From contig JABCPU010000095.1 of the NCBI GenBank assembly GCA_016800925.1, positions 62,001 to 126,000 on the forward strand: a stretch of DNA of 64,000 bases. The letters are read 5' to 3'. The position numbers and the translations under genes are program-made. Each line of letters starts with the position of its first letter. Positions within the stretch are counted from its first letter, which is position 1. The notes beneath the pieces were generated by a model that was not told the origin of the DNA, made no database searches, and saw nothing but the letters and a program-made list of their open reading frames with translations. This document shows, piece by piece, positions 34,989-47,861 of this stretch. This DNA is from Suillus spraguei (lineage: Eukaryota; Basidiomycota; Agaricomycetes; Boletales; Suillaceae).

Positions 34989-35793
34989 TCACATCAACGA
35001 AAGGTCGCCAAACTTCTCTTTGTAACCTGGAAGCATTGCTCAAGCGAAACGAAACACAACAAAATCCGATGGACATACCTGGTACAGTCCATTTGCCTTT
35101 CTTGACCATGGTCTCAACAGCTTCCAGTATCCGTGGGTGGGCAGTGCCGACGTCCTCCACCTAAGCAAGCAAACAAACAAAATCAGACTGGATTCCAAGA
35201 CCAGGAAGAGAAGACGCACCGTCAAGTCCTCGAACGGACGAGCCTCTTCGATGTTAGCAAGCGTGGCTTGCAACTCCTTGAGCTCAACGTCAATCTGAGC
35301 AGCGGTCGCTTGGGCTTTCTCAACCTGCATTGATAATAAAGACACTTAGTCACGATACCACAACCTTGAGCGCAGAACTCCTACTGCTTTGGCCTCGAAA
35401 GTTTCGATGGCTTTGATGTGGGCAGCTACGTCGTACGTAACAACCTTGAAATCTTTCAACACCTTCTCAGCCTCGTCGACAATTGCCTTGTTCTTCAAGA
35501 TGGAACGGTAGTGTGCGAGGTCAACGGTCGTGGGTTGGGATGCATATTGCGACTGGATGCGTTGAGCATCCCCGTGCCGTTTGCGGAATGCCTGCAGAGC
35601 AGCGATGGTATCTACATATGAAAACTTTCATCAGCCCAGCTACACATTTACAAGTTGGAGTTCATGCCTTTTCCGAGTCCAAGTGTCGAGTAAATGCGGG
35701 TGAAGTCCTACCACCGGGGAAACGAGGATGAGAGCGCGACCGAGCACGAAAAAAGAGACTTACAACCGCGGCTACTGCTGCTTTTGATGCCAT
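34989..35793 (-). CDS. ATP7: ATP synthase subunit d, mitochondrial
   Basis: Peripheral-stalk subunit of mitochondrial F1Fo ATP synthase. From ATG 35793: MASKAAVAAVDFTRIYSTLG, LGLGKDTIAALQAFRKRHGD, then HYRSILKNKAIVDEAEKVLK, ETFEAKAVEKAQATAAQIDV, ELKELQATLANIEEARPFED and MVKKGKWTVPGYKEKFGDLS ending LM. About 173 residues, the normal length. Six exons; the second intron starts with GC (GGAAAAG|GCATGA) and ends ATGTAG. No GT alternative keeps the frame, so it appears to be a GC-AG intron. No cleavable presequence is evident, as in yeast Atp7. The gene is divergent from the DUF3445 gene across 692 bp. Confidence 0.94.
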
Positions 35794-36485
35794 TGCTTAG
35801 AGAAAGGCGGGTGATAATGCGAGTAGCTGGGACCTAGAGGCACGCGTTGGCTACCCACAAATAATAATGCTGCAAAGGACGCGAGGGTAGACTGCAACGA
35901 GCGGAGGTAAGGCCGGGAATTGCCGATTCCGTTCATTCCGACTCTCGACGAGAACAAACGCGCAAATTTCTCAGTCCAACTTGAAGTTGTACGACCATGC
36001 TTCATTTATTCAATCTCTATAGTCTCCTCTTACATGAAGGTTCTGATGCATATATGGTTCCCCGGAAGAAACTTAGGCGGACCTTACAGGCAGGCGCTCG
36101 ATGATAGTCTCGTAAACGCTTGTGAAGTTTGTCCTAAATTTTCAACTCTAGGCCGCCCTAGCTCACCACTTCGAATTCCTTCATCGTCCTTGATGCATTA
36201 ATTGACGTTAGTGTGAGATTCAATAGTACGCGGGCCGTTCAGATAAGATACATTCCATGACTGTCATATCCCTGCGCGTCTCCCAATCACCTGACACCCT
36301 TATCTTGCGCCACTGCCCTTAAAAGAACAATACGTACGAATGACCCTCTCGATCGTTTCCTCTATATAACAGCACAGACTGAGGGCGGTGGAGCTCGTGT
36401 GACACCCAAGCCTGTATCGAGCTTAGTGCTAACAACGCAATTGTGAGTCAAGTAACGCCCTTTTTTTGATTAAATTTAAGTTTAA
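35794..36485. promoter_or_regulatory. Divergent promoter region ATP7 / DUF3445 gene
   Basis: 692 bp between two divergent starts. TATATAA at 36363-36369 lies 117 bp before the plus-strand ATG and is a plausible TATA box. No coding frame was supported. Confidence 0.5.
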
Positions 36486-38360
36486 ATGCCCAGCTCAGCG
36501 TGCATGAATTATTGGATGGGCGGGGTAGTTTCTGCCCTTGGGCAGTTTCGTGCTCTGGGACCGTTGCCTAGCATTCTCCTTGTTGCTGCGGCGATTTTTT
36601 TGGTGTGCAGTTTCGTCCAATCAAGAAAGAGACCGTCGAATGCTGCTCATACGTCCGAATCTGTCACCGAGAAAGATAAGGTAAACAAGAATAGGGAACT
36701 GGGCGGTATGTTTAAATGTCAATTCCGGTATATGTGATGATGCTGTGACACTTTAATAGACTGGATCGCAGAAGAATTCAGTTATCCCGGTATTGATCCG
36801 TGCCCCTTCCCACTGAATGACGTGCGCCCAGTACCATACAGAGCATTCCGATATGGTGAATATCAGTGAGTATTTAACCTATTTTCTTTATTTTGTCTGC
36901 ATATTTGGTGTGCTGGTGACTCCTCAACCGTACTCAGCTCATAAATCTTGTCTCTTTCGAATGCAGAATTACGATGGGTATTCGCACGATGCCCTGGAGT
37001 GAATGGATTGAACTAGACTCAACCTACCAGTACTGGCAGCGTGTGCGCAAGTTCCGCGTTCGCACGCGCGGACATGATGTCGTGCGCGTTCTTCCTGCCC
37101 GAGAAGACGAATCTGTCAAAGTTCAAGGTGGTGCATGGGCAGGTATGGTGTCTCCTTGAGATAGCAGGGTCGGATCTCTGTTGATAAGCTACAGCAAAGG
37201 AGCTCGTGTATGAACTCGCAGAGTACCTTCCGCGGCGATACCCATCGAGTTTTCGAGTGACGCGACTTCCGAACGGTGTACCAGCACCATCCATTGGTGG
37301 CGTTTCACTCGCCTGGGAACAGCAGCAGCCCGTGCAAACTATCGAAGCAATTGAGACAGGAGAGAAGTTTGATTTGAGGGTGTTGGAAGGTCTGGATGAT
37401 GTTGAAATGGGCGAAGAGGCCATGAGGATTACTGCAGGGCTGTGAGTACATGGTACTATATCTAACATTTCTGACCTTGTGTACTTAGTATTCAGGATGA
37501 TGTGGCACTCATGATCGAGGGTATAGGGCTTCTACACCACCTTGGGTAATAAATCTGAAAACGTTTCTTCACACAGGCACGGATGGCAAGTACTATTTCC
37601 AGGCAGGAGCAATCTGCATTCCAGGTAAGTGCACACAGCGAACTTGAGGATTGCGCCTAAACGACCCTTGCATCTTCTCAGGATTCTGGCGCATGCGGGA
37701 CAAGATCGGAATGACCCTGGATGACATTCATATTTCAGGAAACGTTCCACGGTGTAAGCCTGGCCCATCATATTGTTGATTGCCCACGCTGATACTTGCG
37801 GGTGCAAAGTCAAAGAAAAATTGCAGACTAGTATGGAAAAGTTTTTCAGACGGATGCCGGTGGACAAGCCGGTCGTTCGAAATAATTATTTTATACAGGT
37901 TTGCAAACCGCTATCGTACGTGGCAGATGCCGACCCTGAGCCACGACTGGACGTCGAGGAAGAGTGCGCTTTTGACATTGATCCGGAAGAATTAAGTTGG
38001 TCAGAATCGACAAATGGACCGGAGGATAGATTTTTACACGGACACGGACATGCTGCACTACCTGCACCGTACCTCGCGCCATCGACAATGCGACTACGAT
38101 CGGAGCGACAAACGTTGCGTCGACTTCCTCGCACAGGAGCGATCGTTTTCGGTATTCGAACGTACTTGTTCAAGATAGAGGAACTGGCGATGGAGCGAGG
38201 AGTAGCTGATCGACTTGCAAGCGCCATAAGAAGCTGGCCTGATGATGTTGGGGTATACAAAGGACGTAAAATGTATGCTGATGTGGTACTGAAGTATTTG
38301 GATGAATGTGCAGCACGAGACGAGTGGAAGAGGAGGGACGATGATATCCATATTGATTAG
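36486..38360 (+). CDS. DUF3445 / heme-dependent oxidative N-demethylase-like protein
   Basis: At least eight exons. The N-terminus carries one membrane helix (PSILLVAAAIFLVCSFV) followed by a basic stretch, so a membrane-anchored protein is likely. The DUF3445 body follows: FPLNDVRPVPYRAFRYGEYQ, ITMGIRTMPWSEWIELDSTY, IQDDVALMIEGTDGKYYFQA, then GFWRMRDKIGMTLDDIHISG, NVPRFKEKLQTSMEKFFRRM, VRNNYFIQ, and RLRSERQTLRRLPRTGAIVF. Bacterial members of the family include the alpha subunit of a haem- and NADPH-dependent amine demethylase. The fungal substrate is unknown, so activity is inferred by family only. The junction near 37755 uses GTAAGC and joins PRF to KEKLQ. The frame is intact throughout. 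Confidence 0.85.
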
Positions 38361-38632
38361 GAGGTACGATACCGGGGATAGCACATGGTACTAGCATGAA
38401 ATTACAAATGACGTGTCGGATATACTAAAATAGAAATTGATTGGGTTTATCGAGCGTTTATTAGAACTCCGATTCAAGTTCAATATAACACGAGACTACG
38501 TCAGACGTCGTCATTCCTTTCTGACCTCTCTTCAAGAAAATTGGATCAATTACGCACGGAATACAAAGTGGAGTAGTTGGCTTAAGCGCCAAATAAAATC
38601 ATTTTCAAGTGGTTTTTGTGTCGTCATTCGTC

Positions 38633-40184
38633 ATGTCCACAACTTCACCCAAAAACGGTGATACCTCCATCTCCCCTGACGTCAGGCCTCAACCCCCTCT
38701 TACAAGACAGACAAGATCTGATTTCGACCTCGAACCTAACCCATTCGAACAATCTTTTTCCCGTCCTTCTCATGTTCGCCATTCCCCTCGTTCTAAACGT
38801 GATTCACCAACTCCAGAATCTTCTAAATCTCATCATGATAGACCATCTTCCGCTGCTTCAAATCCAAACTCAAAGGATGGTAGGTCTGCTTCTCCCAGAC
38901 CAGTACTACCCCCTTTGGCATCAATAGCATCTCCTACTACAGATCAGAGTTACGGTTGGCAGTTTTCTTCATCTCTTGCAAATTCTCTTCGTGCCGGTCC
39001 CCTCTCTCCCGCAATGCTAGCTGGCCCCCAGCAGGGTTCAGACTCCGCACCCCACATCTCTTTTGATACATCATTCAGAACGGGATTGACTCCCCGTACC
39101 GGTCTCACTCCCCGCACAGGATTGACACCAGGCACCGGCTTGACACCCCTCGTAGGGGGTCCTGTCTCCTTTCCCCCTCCTTCCCCAAATACTGCCGCTT
39201 TTTTGGCGCTTATGAACAATAATGCAGCCGCTAATTCAAACGCGACTATAACCCCAAATACTCTCAGCGCTATCACGGGTGTTCTTAATTCCTCTTCGGC
39301 GCAGTATAGTTCCGTCACACATGCTCCTACCACGAGTTCTCATCTATCCACTTCTATCACTGCAAATCAAGAAAACGGTGATGCTCCTTATCTCAGCGCA
39401 TCTTCTGCCGCAAGTACTGCTGCAAATGGCTTATACCTGCTTTCCCAAGCTCATCAGGAGCTTACCAAACGGGAAGAAGCTCAGGCACGCGCTAATAATG
39501 TTGCAAATGCAACAAACGGCAGACGTGGTACAAAGCGCAAGTCTTACGACGCAGCAGCAAGTCCTCCGCCTCAACCTGCTCCCACGGCCCGTGCCCAATC
39601 TCAGCAGCATACCACTCCCGTCAAACGTGCACGTGCCAATACTGTAACCAGTGTCAGCACCAATGGCCGTGGTAAAACCTCTACAGATGATGAAGAGGAT
39701 GACGAGGACGACGAGGATGACGATCTACCACCTTCCCACAACCCAGGGGGGCGGAAGCAGGCAAAGAAGCCCGAAACAGAGGAGGAAAAGAGACGTAACT
39801 TCCTCGAACGAAATCGACAAGGTTTGCCTTTCTTTAGATGTCTGCTTCGGGTTATTAAGTTACCGCACAGCCGCCCTAAAGTGCCGACAGCGCAAAAAGG
39901 CATGGCTTGCATCATTACAAGCGAAGGTCGAGTATCTTCAATCTGAGAACGAGCGGCTGACATCAGCACTCGTCTCATCGCGCGAGGAGATCTCGCGGTT
40001 ATCTGCCCTCGTTGGAGGCGCTGTCATTGGACCGGGCGGACCAACTGTTGGCCCAGGAGTGGGCCCGCCACCAGTAGCGGTCAATGGCGTGGCCACGAAT
40101 GGCCAGCCCATCAGCATGAACATGAATCTTGTTGCCAAGGGCGCGCCGGCCGCCACCTCTGGCCGCGCGAGTTATGGGTACTAA
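38633..40184 (+). CDS. ATF1: bZIP transcription factor, Atf1/CREB type
   Basis: Two exons, 38633-39821 and 39871-40184, about 500 residues. Start MSTTSPKNGDTSISPDVRPQ; an in-frame Met 24 nt upstream lies in poorer context. The N-terminal FDLEPNPFEQSF element and four tandem TGLTP units (RTGLTPRTGLTPRTGLTP) are features of the stress-activated Atf1 family (Aft1 OSA/HRA domains). The intron splits the basic region: ERNRQ before and AALKCRQRKKAWLASLQAKV after, followed by a leucine zipper of about five heptads. An acidic stretch (about 12 Asp/Glu) precedes the basic domain. The protein acts in the nucleus as a dimer on CRE-like sites and is normally activated by a Hog1/Sty1 MAP kinase. The frame is clean. 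Confidence 0.92.
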
Positions 40185-42707
40185 ATACCTCGAAGCTCGA
40201 GCCCGTCCTTTCATCTGCTTTCTTTTCATGATGTGTTGCGTTACACGTTGAACTCGGCACTGTTCGTTACGCATATGGACCGCGTAGGATTGTCGTTAAC
40301 TTTATTTTTGCATCACCGTTGACACACGAGGGAGATTTCACCGAGCTTTCTTGCTTGCTCTTTCTCCTGCATTCTCCTCCCATCACCCCTAGCATTTTAT
40401 TTCTCACAGTCTCCACCTACCGCCCGCAGTGCCATCGCTTGCATTCGCACCACTTCGACGTCGTCCTGGGCACAGCTTAGCACATTGCCATACCATTTAT
40501 CTCGACCTCTCAAACCTACACACACTCCGCAAAAGAAAATACAAATTGTACCGTCGCTTGTACGTTGTGAAGTAGGCGATATATCATACATACATCATAC
40601 ATTTGTACATCCTGACCTGAATGCATACAGAGGCATCGGCGCGCGCACACGAAATGCGCTGTCCTCGGTTGTATAACAAGGCAGGAAAATATCGAGGGAT
40701 GAAGTTTACATGTATTTTTTCTTGTTCCAGACACAACCAACTCCCGTCGTTCTGCGTTATCCACTTGCGTGGCTAGATCGTCAAGGTACACTGTACACAA
40801 ATGCAATATTCCTGCGCCGCTTAAGTCCACGCATCGGACATCGATAAGCATCGTGTGCCAGCATGTACCGCGTGTCCGCGAACTTCCGATGGTTATCACA
40901 TGATACCCGCGTCCATTTAGCGGCAGCTCGATCATCAAGATTTTAAAAATGAATACCGGTGAGTCGGTCACTCGCAACCTTGCGGGGCTCATGACGCCCA
41001 TTCGCCGATAATTCGCTGTGGTCTGATTGCATGTAACAGACCATGTACCCTGAGGCCTCGAGGCCTGAGGACGCGATAGCTTTATACGAATAAAATGTGA
41101 CGGAAAGTTGGCACAAGGTACCCTACTACATCTGCGGGTCGTGTCATCAAGCTTTCCGGTGGACGTACTCGGCACGGACGGCGTACGTACATTCTCCGCT
41201 GAACGCGCGTCTACGTTTCACCGCACTTCCTGCCTCCACAACTCTGCGTGAAAGTCTCAAGGGCGGTTTCGGATATGCGGTCGGGTATTGGATTCTACAG
41301 ATAAGGCGGATAAGGGATTTATGTAAGGATATCTCATTTTCATGCTACTTTTCGACTGAACGATTACAAGGAGCACATGGAACTGGCCAAGACAGCTCCT
41401 TATAGGCGACGGAAGATAATCTGTTTCTTATAATCCGTCGTGAAGGAAGTGAAACCGAGCGTAGTAGCGCCGATTGGATTAATGTCACAACATCAAGGGG
41501 GCCCGGTTTTGCCGTACAGTTCTTGCTTTTCATAATGGTACTGATAGCACATGTTGGCTTTTGTGACGAGAAATAACATGTTACACGAGACATGGCATTT
41601 AGCATGTTTGGCAAGTGCTAATATGCGAACTCTTGCCGGTCTCGAAATTGCTGGTTCGTATTGTCATACTCGCTCTTCCGGTTGGAAATACCACTTATCG
41701 AAAGCATCCTCAACTCCATATCACCAATATTTCTGAAGACTCCCAATCTTCGTGAGGTATTTCCGGGCATATAGCCATGGTTTACGTCAGCCGTGATCGA
41801 GGAGCAGGTATCGTTCGCCCAACATTCTCACGAGAAACTCGGTTGTCGATATGAAGCTTGGCTTCAATGTTGACCATTGAACATTGAACTGTTATTATAC
41901 TGATGAACTCTATCGCTTGGGACACGCACAACTGGATGCCTTTCTCAATAGGATGTGTAATACATTCTGTCACCAATACATCTGGATGCAACAGGCCAAA
42001 ATCTACTTAAATGCGTTTCCTCATTCACATGCCCAAAGACCAAGGCCGCCGAATTGATCGCGACTGCTTTAGCGACCATACATTCCCAGTTGCAGAACAC
42101 TGCGATATAGAATATTAATATTATGGTGAGAATGTTGACGACCTCGTCTATCATGTTGCGAACTTGAAGTAAATTCCTGACTCGAAGAGCAACTCTGACC
42201 TTGACATACTGAGATGGAAAGATCGTAAGGAAGGGCACTGGAACAGGAACGTAGGGGTTTGTTAAATATTGGCAGCTTATATGAACTGGGGTGTGGCACC
42301 ATGATGAAGCCTGCGTTGAAGGACGGCGAGACATACGGCGCATTCGACGATGAGCGATACATTTTTATTAGCTTTTTAGGTCTCGACGACCGATTGTCCT
42401 CTTCCAAGTACTTTATTTTCCAATTCTGACATGAGGATCATATATATATCGTATGCATACCTGTTCAAGATATTCCCGTCTCATGAATGCCATATGGAAC
42501 ATGAATCCGAATTCCTTAGAGTGGTCCGCCTAGAAATAAGTGAACTAAAATCAAGAATTTATTTGATAACTTGAACGTATGTGTTACAGATTCAAAAACA
42601 TAGAAATGTCTAACAAAACAACAGTCTAATCAATTCGATACATACAATGAATATTGCCCAGCATTATACATCCTATCGTCTGTCTTCTAATTGCATAGCC
42701 ATGCTGC
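40185..42707. other. Intergenic, 2.5 kb
   Basis: Contains the 3' flank of the bZIP gene and the 3' flank of the hexokinase gene. A 219-codon minus frame (41175-40516) has no domain character and overlaps likely 3' UTR. Another minus frame near 42343-41945 includes a hydrophobic run (VNILTIILIFYIAVF) but no partner exons. A 14-bp palindrome AGGCCTCGAGGCCT sits at 41053-41066. Confidence 0.4.
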
Positions 42708-44763
42708 TCACCACGACAAAGAGGAAGTGTAGTCAGTTTCCGTGGGCGGCGTAATCTTAATATCTTTGGAGTCATACGTGTATGTACCATTCGTGTGGTT
42801 GGCCTGAATCTGTTTGTGCGCAATGAGCGCACATAGGGCGGCTGGGACACATTTAGAACGGAGACCAAAGAGCTGATTTGGTTAGACTCACCACCCACAC
42901 CGCTCCCATCCTTGGCCATACCAAGGTCGACACGGCTCTCCACCTCGGGACCAACGAGCGCCCGTAACGATGCTCGTAGCTTGGTTTGGAAGTGAGGATA
43001 GAATTCGACCAGGCTTATCACATCCTGGTTAGTAAGAATCGAATAGAAAAGGCACTACTCCTACCTTCCATCTACCCCAACACCAATTCTTTTGCCTTCG
43101 TCCTTCAGCCCGGCAGAACTTTGCTCCCCGTGGTCCCACAGTCGTGCTCGCCCAGTATGGACTAGTATAGCTGCTACAGCCGTTCCACTCATGCGTGCAG
43201 CCCTTGATGCTATCAGATTGCACACTTGCCTGACAATGTCCGCATCCACGAGGGTAATATCGGGCGGGGAAAGCTCCAGCCGGTGTACCAGTACCCCTTG
43301 TATCCGCCGCAACCTCTCCTCCTTTTGAGCTTCTGGTGAACCCTGTTCTGGCGAAGAAAATCGCCCAAGACCTTCCCATGCATCTTCCACCTCGCTGAGA
43401 ACTGCAGTGTCCAGTCCCCATTGCTTATTCAGTAAAGCTGAGGACCGACCTCCGAAGAGGAGCGGTTTCGGAGCGGCATCAATCAAACTAAGAATCACAT
43501 TTCGGGCGATTTCCCCCAGATACATTCCCGAAATGAATTTTTCGAAAGCCTGGAAACGTGGGTTAATAGATTCGCGGTCCAGCTTGTTGTCATATGGAGT
43601 CGTTGGCAAGGCAGATCGCTGTGATTCGCCATGAGTAATCAAAGTGGTGAGATAGGAGAAGTTAATTCACAGAGTTGTTGAAAGCGCCCCACTCGGTGTT
43701 CACAATCATTTCACCACCTGCAGCGACTGTAGGGTTCTGTCCTAACTTAGTGATCTTGGAGACTTCCTCGACATAAGCCCCATTAGTTCCTGTTCCAAAA
43801 ATAGCACCGAGGATGCATCCGCCAGACGTATATGCTCGCGAAAGAAGAGCTCCGACGGTCTGTCATGATTTTCTTGTCAGTACATACGGCGATATGCAAA
43901 ATGTAGATTTGATGAAGGATCGTAGATGAAATAATGTTGACTGACGTCGTTGACGAGAGCTACACACTTGACGTGAATATGTTTCCGGTCAAACGCGTCT
44001 TGAAGAAGCTTTACGATGTCCTTTCCAACAGCGTTCTTTGCAGAGAAACCTTTGGTCCAGGTGAGGAGAACGCCTGAATCGAGGGCAGATTGTTCCACAG
44101 GGAAGGAAAAGGTGAGGGCCAGGGGAACACATGAACTGTCCTGGTCGGCGCGAGATATGTGAGAGTCATGACCTTGGGAGGGGGAATCCGTGAGGAAAGC
44201 ATCCACGGAGTCGGCAAGATAGTCTGAGAAAATATTATAAAGCAGTGGGGAAGGAAAGCACAAATGCCGCACCGAAAAGAGTGGTCACCTCACCAGTCTT
44301 GAGGGCCTCAGAAACTTTGTACTTTTGCTGCCGGAGGGAGAAGGTCTTGTCTCCGAGTAGAGTGACCTCACAAACACGACTGACGATCCATAAGACAAGT
44401 AAGGAAATGGTAGAATTTATACTCACAGGTTCGTCCCACCAAGATCGAGGGCAAGGAACGTTCTAGGATACTCAGTCAGATGCAGCAATATTCAGGGTAA
44501 TCCACATACCCCGTTTCGGAGCCATCTGGCACACCTTTGACAAAGGTCGGACTATCTGACAATCAGATCGGGAACAAGACGTAAAGCGGGAGAACGTACA
44601 TCATCGCCATGGGACGACCATAACTGGACAGACCATCAGAAATTTCTGACAGGAATGTTTTGGTGATCTTGAAGAGACACTGATCGTCGATAGTGAACTG
44701 GTTGTAGAGAGACTTGAGGATATCCTCCTTTGCGCTGCCATGAAACGCAGTGGTGTGTGACAT
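42708..44763 (-). CDS. HXK: Hexokinase / glucokinase
   Basis: Multi-exon gene starting at 44763 (MSHTTAFHGSAKEDILKSLY). It phosphorylates glucose with ATP in the cytosol, the first step of glycolysis. The phosphate-1 loop LALDLGGTNLRVCEV, the sugar-binding LTFSFPVEQSALDSGVLLTW, the KGFSAKNAVGKDI segment, GTGTNGAYVEEVSKI, GEMIVNTEWGAFNNS and the C-terminal small domain (MSGTAVAAILVH, EFYPHFQTKLRASLRAL) are all present and in frame after removing short introns. One intron near 43073-43015 ends at an AAG acceptor and gives DGSLVEFYPH. The last exon carries a longer tail than usual, ending DYTSSLSW at 42708. Whether it prefers glucose or also takes fructose cannot be read from the sequence. Confidence 0.93.
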
Positions 44764-45985
44764 GGCAGTCTGAGGACAGGAGAGAAACGGACTGGTTAGC
44801 GCAAGACAGCGTGTGCAGATAAGCCATACCCACTTTAGTAAGAATGTCATTCCAGAATCAAAATCTCCGAGGAAGGCGATCACTATGCTATTGGACACCA
44901 AATAATTTGCGGCTTAAATCTTCGCTCAAATTTCAATCATATCCCTCTGCTCCGAAGTCTTCTGCACAGTGCGAGGGTTCGCAAGTCTCAAGTTAAACAT
45001 AGGTGACCTATGTTACGGTGGCGGTCCGTAGACTATAGACCGGCCTCCTAGCGGCTAATTAGGATTATTACTTCGCTTCACACACCAAGGTCACGGCAAA
45101 AGTTCGAAATCTTTCCACGTTCTGAAAACCGTGTGCTGTTGACGAGGTTGTGTTCTTTCTCTTTCAGATATCTACGACGCGTTGATCGTATCATATTCTA
45201 AGATGTCTTCAGAGTGACTAGGGATGACTATCATCGGCCCGTGTCTAATCAATCGCACATCGCCGAGTAGAGCTTCAGCTCGTATCAAGTTCATCTGCCT
45301 CGCTTTCTGGGAGTTTTCGCCTGAAAAAGATGATCTCCGTGTAATTAGCTTAATACTATGTAGCTAAAGCTTGCTCACCCTGGTCAGTTGGGAGTCGGGA
45401 CGGAATATAATATGATTGGTACCGTACAGCTATCAATCGGTCCGCGAGACATGGCCTTGATAATAATAATAACTCCATAAAATTTTACTTGAACTTAATC
45501 TGTGAAATATTTCTCAAGATGGTGTATATACTGTCCAAAGTTTTATGTAATTTTAGCTCTTTTAAAATTTGAATTCTATTGTGATCAATGTCCAACAGTA
45601 TGACGATATGATAATTGTATTGGCAAATCTTCAAGCTGTGGTATGGTATGGCGAGCATGAGACGTAGTTCACAACTAATATTAATTTTGCTAATGCTTGA
45701 TAAGGAAAGATTAGCTAATGTCTCACGGAGGTCTCCTCACCATTTTAAATGTCATACACAAATGGTTGTATATTTTTCTCTGAAACTTCAGGTATGCAAT
45801 TTTGATATATGCTACTTGCCAGGAAAAATACAACAGAGTTTTTATAAAGTGTTGTAAGAGCACAGTAATTCAATTTTCGATTTCGCGTCTCATTGATAAC
45901 TGCATCCTTTTCTGGATCCGAGTCCGCTTGACTAGTACGTGTCGTTCGTCATTTGGTGGTATCCTTTACATAAATATTATCGCCC
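44764..45985. promoter_or_regulatory. Divergent promoter region hexokinase / AP-3 mu, 1.2 kb
   Basis: Lies between two divergent starts. The part from about 45440 to 45850 is clearly A/T-rich. Frames there are short; the one from 45802 runs into the first intron of the AP-3 gene and is not a gene. No TATA box could be chosen with confidence. Confidence 0.45.
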
Positions 45986-47861
45986 ATGGCTATCGACGGT
46001 CTGATAATCCTAGATCCAACGGGGTATCGTCCACCGTCTTTGTTTCTTGGTTACCATATTTACAAGATTTCGCATACAGACGTCCCATCATCCAATCCAG
46101 TTACACCACTTTTCCGGCTGCGTACCCCTTACTGCACATCGAAGCGTTAAATAACGCGCTAGCAAAGGCTCCGCGCGAGGGTAGCGTAGACCCAGTCATA
46201 TACGTCGGAGAACTATCGTGTTCCAGTGCGTGCTGCCATGTAGAGCTTGGCGGGATGAGATTCGTTGCGACTATCAGTGAAGACGGTGAGTGGGTCAGCG
46301 GCTCGGTCTTGGACAGCACGTTTGGGTTTTTCTCGGGCACCAACTAATAACACTTTATCAGCGGATCCCCTCATTGCATTCGCCTTTCTTGACGCCTTCA
46401 TTGAAATACTCCAAGACTACTTTGGCATAGTAAGCGTTGCAACTCTCAAGGACAACTTTGACATCGTATACCAGGTTCGTGGACGTGTTCTTATGCTTTT
46501 CGCTACTTGATGTATTGAAGATGTCTTTGGACTTACAGCTTCTCGAGGAAACGCTTGATTCGTCTGGTCATCCACTGACAACCTCGCCGAACGCGTTGAG
46601 CGATATAGTACTCTCGCCTTCTATAATCTCGAAGCTTCTCGCCTCAGTATCACCAGCTACTCCAGGGGTTCCAGGCGCGAGACAAGGAGGCTAGTCATCT
46701 GTTTGATTTGAAATTGTTCAAAACTGCATTAACACCCTCTCGGTGACATAGGCTCTCTCGGTTCAAATAGTGCCAGTGGAGCTTTCGCATCGCCGATACC
46801 ATGGCGTAAAGCTGGGGTTCGGCATAATCACAACGAGATCCTTTTTGACGTCGTCGAAGAAATGCGAGGCATCGTCGGCAAGTACGCTCGAAGTTCATGT
46901 CAGCCTGTCTTTCCTATTCAAACAGTTCATATACAGGAATGGCACAACGTTAGTGAGCAATGTTTTTGGCAAAATCGAGAGCAATGCAAAACTTTCTGGG
47001 ACACCCGACTTGACATTGTCATTCACGAATCCTAATGTGATGACGGAGTGCGCGTTTCATCCATGTGTACGGTGAGTGGTCTTGTGAATCTACCATCTTT
47101 GCAGCATTATCTCTAAACAGTGATTCTTGACTTACCTCCAGGTTGCAGAAATGGACCCGCGACAACGCCTTATCTTTTGTACCTCCTGAGGGACGGTTCA
47201 TTCTCGCAGATTATCAGTATAGACCACCACAAAGCGCGCTCATCAGCAACGTGCCCATACCACTTTCCCTCAAAGCGAATATGGACATGGGAGAGTTTGG
47301 TGGTAAAGTTGATTACTGATGTTTTTAAGTTATAACTGACGCCACGCAGGAACATTCGCACTCACGCTGACCTCGCGTTTGATAAAAGTGATGGAGAATT
47401 TAGAGCTGAAATTCTATCTCGGGGAAGATGCGACCAGTGTGCAGTGTACACTATCAAGTGCAGGTTCTAGCGTAGGATCTGTGGGAAGCGCAGATGGATC
47501 ATGGTCATTTAATTCCAGAACAAAGGTACGCTTTGCCGGTGGTCCGTGCCGTCCAATAAATCACTTCCTTTAGACGCTCCAATGGGAGATTCTCAATATG
47601 CGGTCTTCAGGGAGCTGGATTCTTCGGGGTTCATGGACGTCAAAGTAAGCAGTGTGAAAACATTTTACGGATCTGCGATATTTATGGTTATCCAGAATCA
47701 AGGCCCCACGTCCAGCACACGCGTTCCAAATACGCTTCGAGATACCCTCCTACAGCTTCTCTTCACTCAAGGTCGATCAGCTGCGGCTCTCAAGCGAGAC
47801 GTACAAGATGTACAAAGGAGTGCGGATGCGCAGCAAAGGGTCGATCGAGTGGAGATGGTAG
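45986..47861 (+). CDS. APM3: AP-3 adaptor complex subunit mu
   Basis: About ten exons. Start MAIDGLIILDPTGRP at 45986 opens the longin domain: AAYPLLHIEALNNALAKAPR, DADPLIAFAFLDAFIEILQD, YFGIVSVATLKDNFDIVYQL and LEETLDSSGHPLTTSPNALS. After a hinge (ASPIPWRKAGVRHNHNEI) comes the mu-homology domain: NGTTLVSNVFGKIESNAKLS, GTPDLTLSFTNPNVMTECAF, then LSFVPPEGRFILADYQYRPP and MENLELKFYLGEDA, ending SYSFSSLKVDQLRLSSETYK with the stop at 47859-47861. AP-3 sorts cargo from Golgi/endosomes to the vacuole. The intron at about 46690-46774 is accepted only with the second AG (after GTTCAAATAG), which gives RQGGYASGAF; the first AG breaks the frame. No frame problems otherwise. Confidence 0.92.

Noticed and set aside
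41053..41066. 14-bp palindrome AGGCCTCGAGGCCT
   Set aside because: Short and likely by chance in this size of window; no associated feature.
40516..41175. 219-codon minus-strand ORF after the bZIP gene
   Set aside because: Irregular composition, no domain, overlaps the likely 3' UTR; no splice partners.
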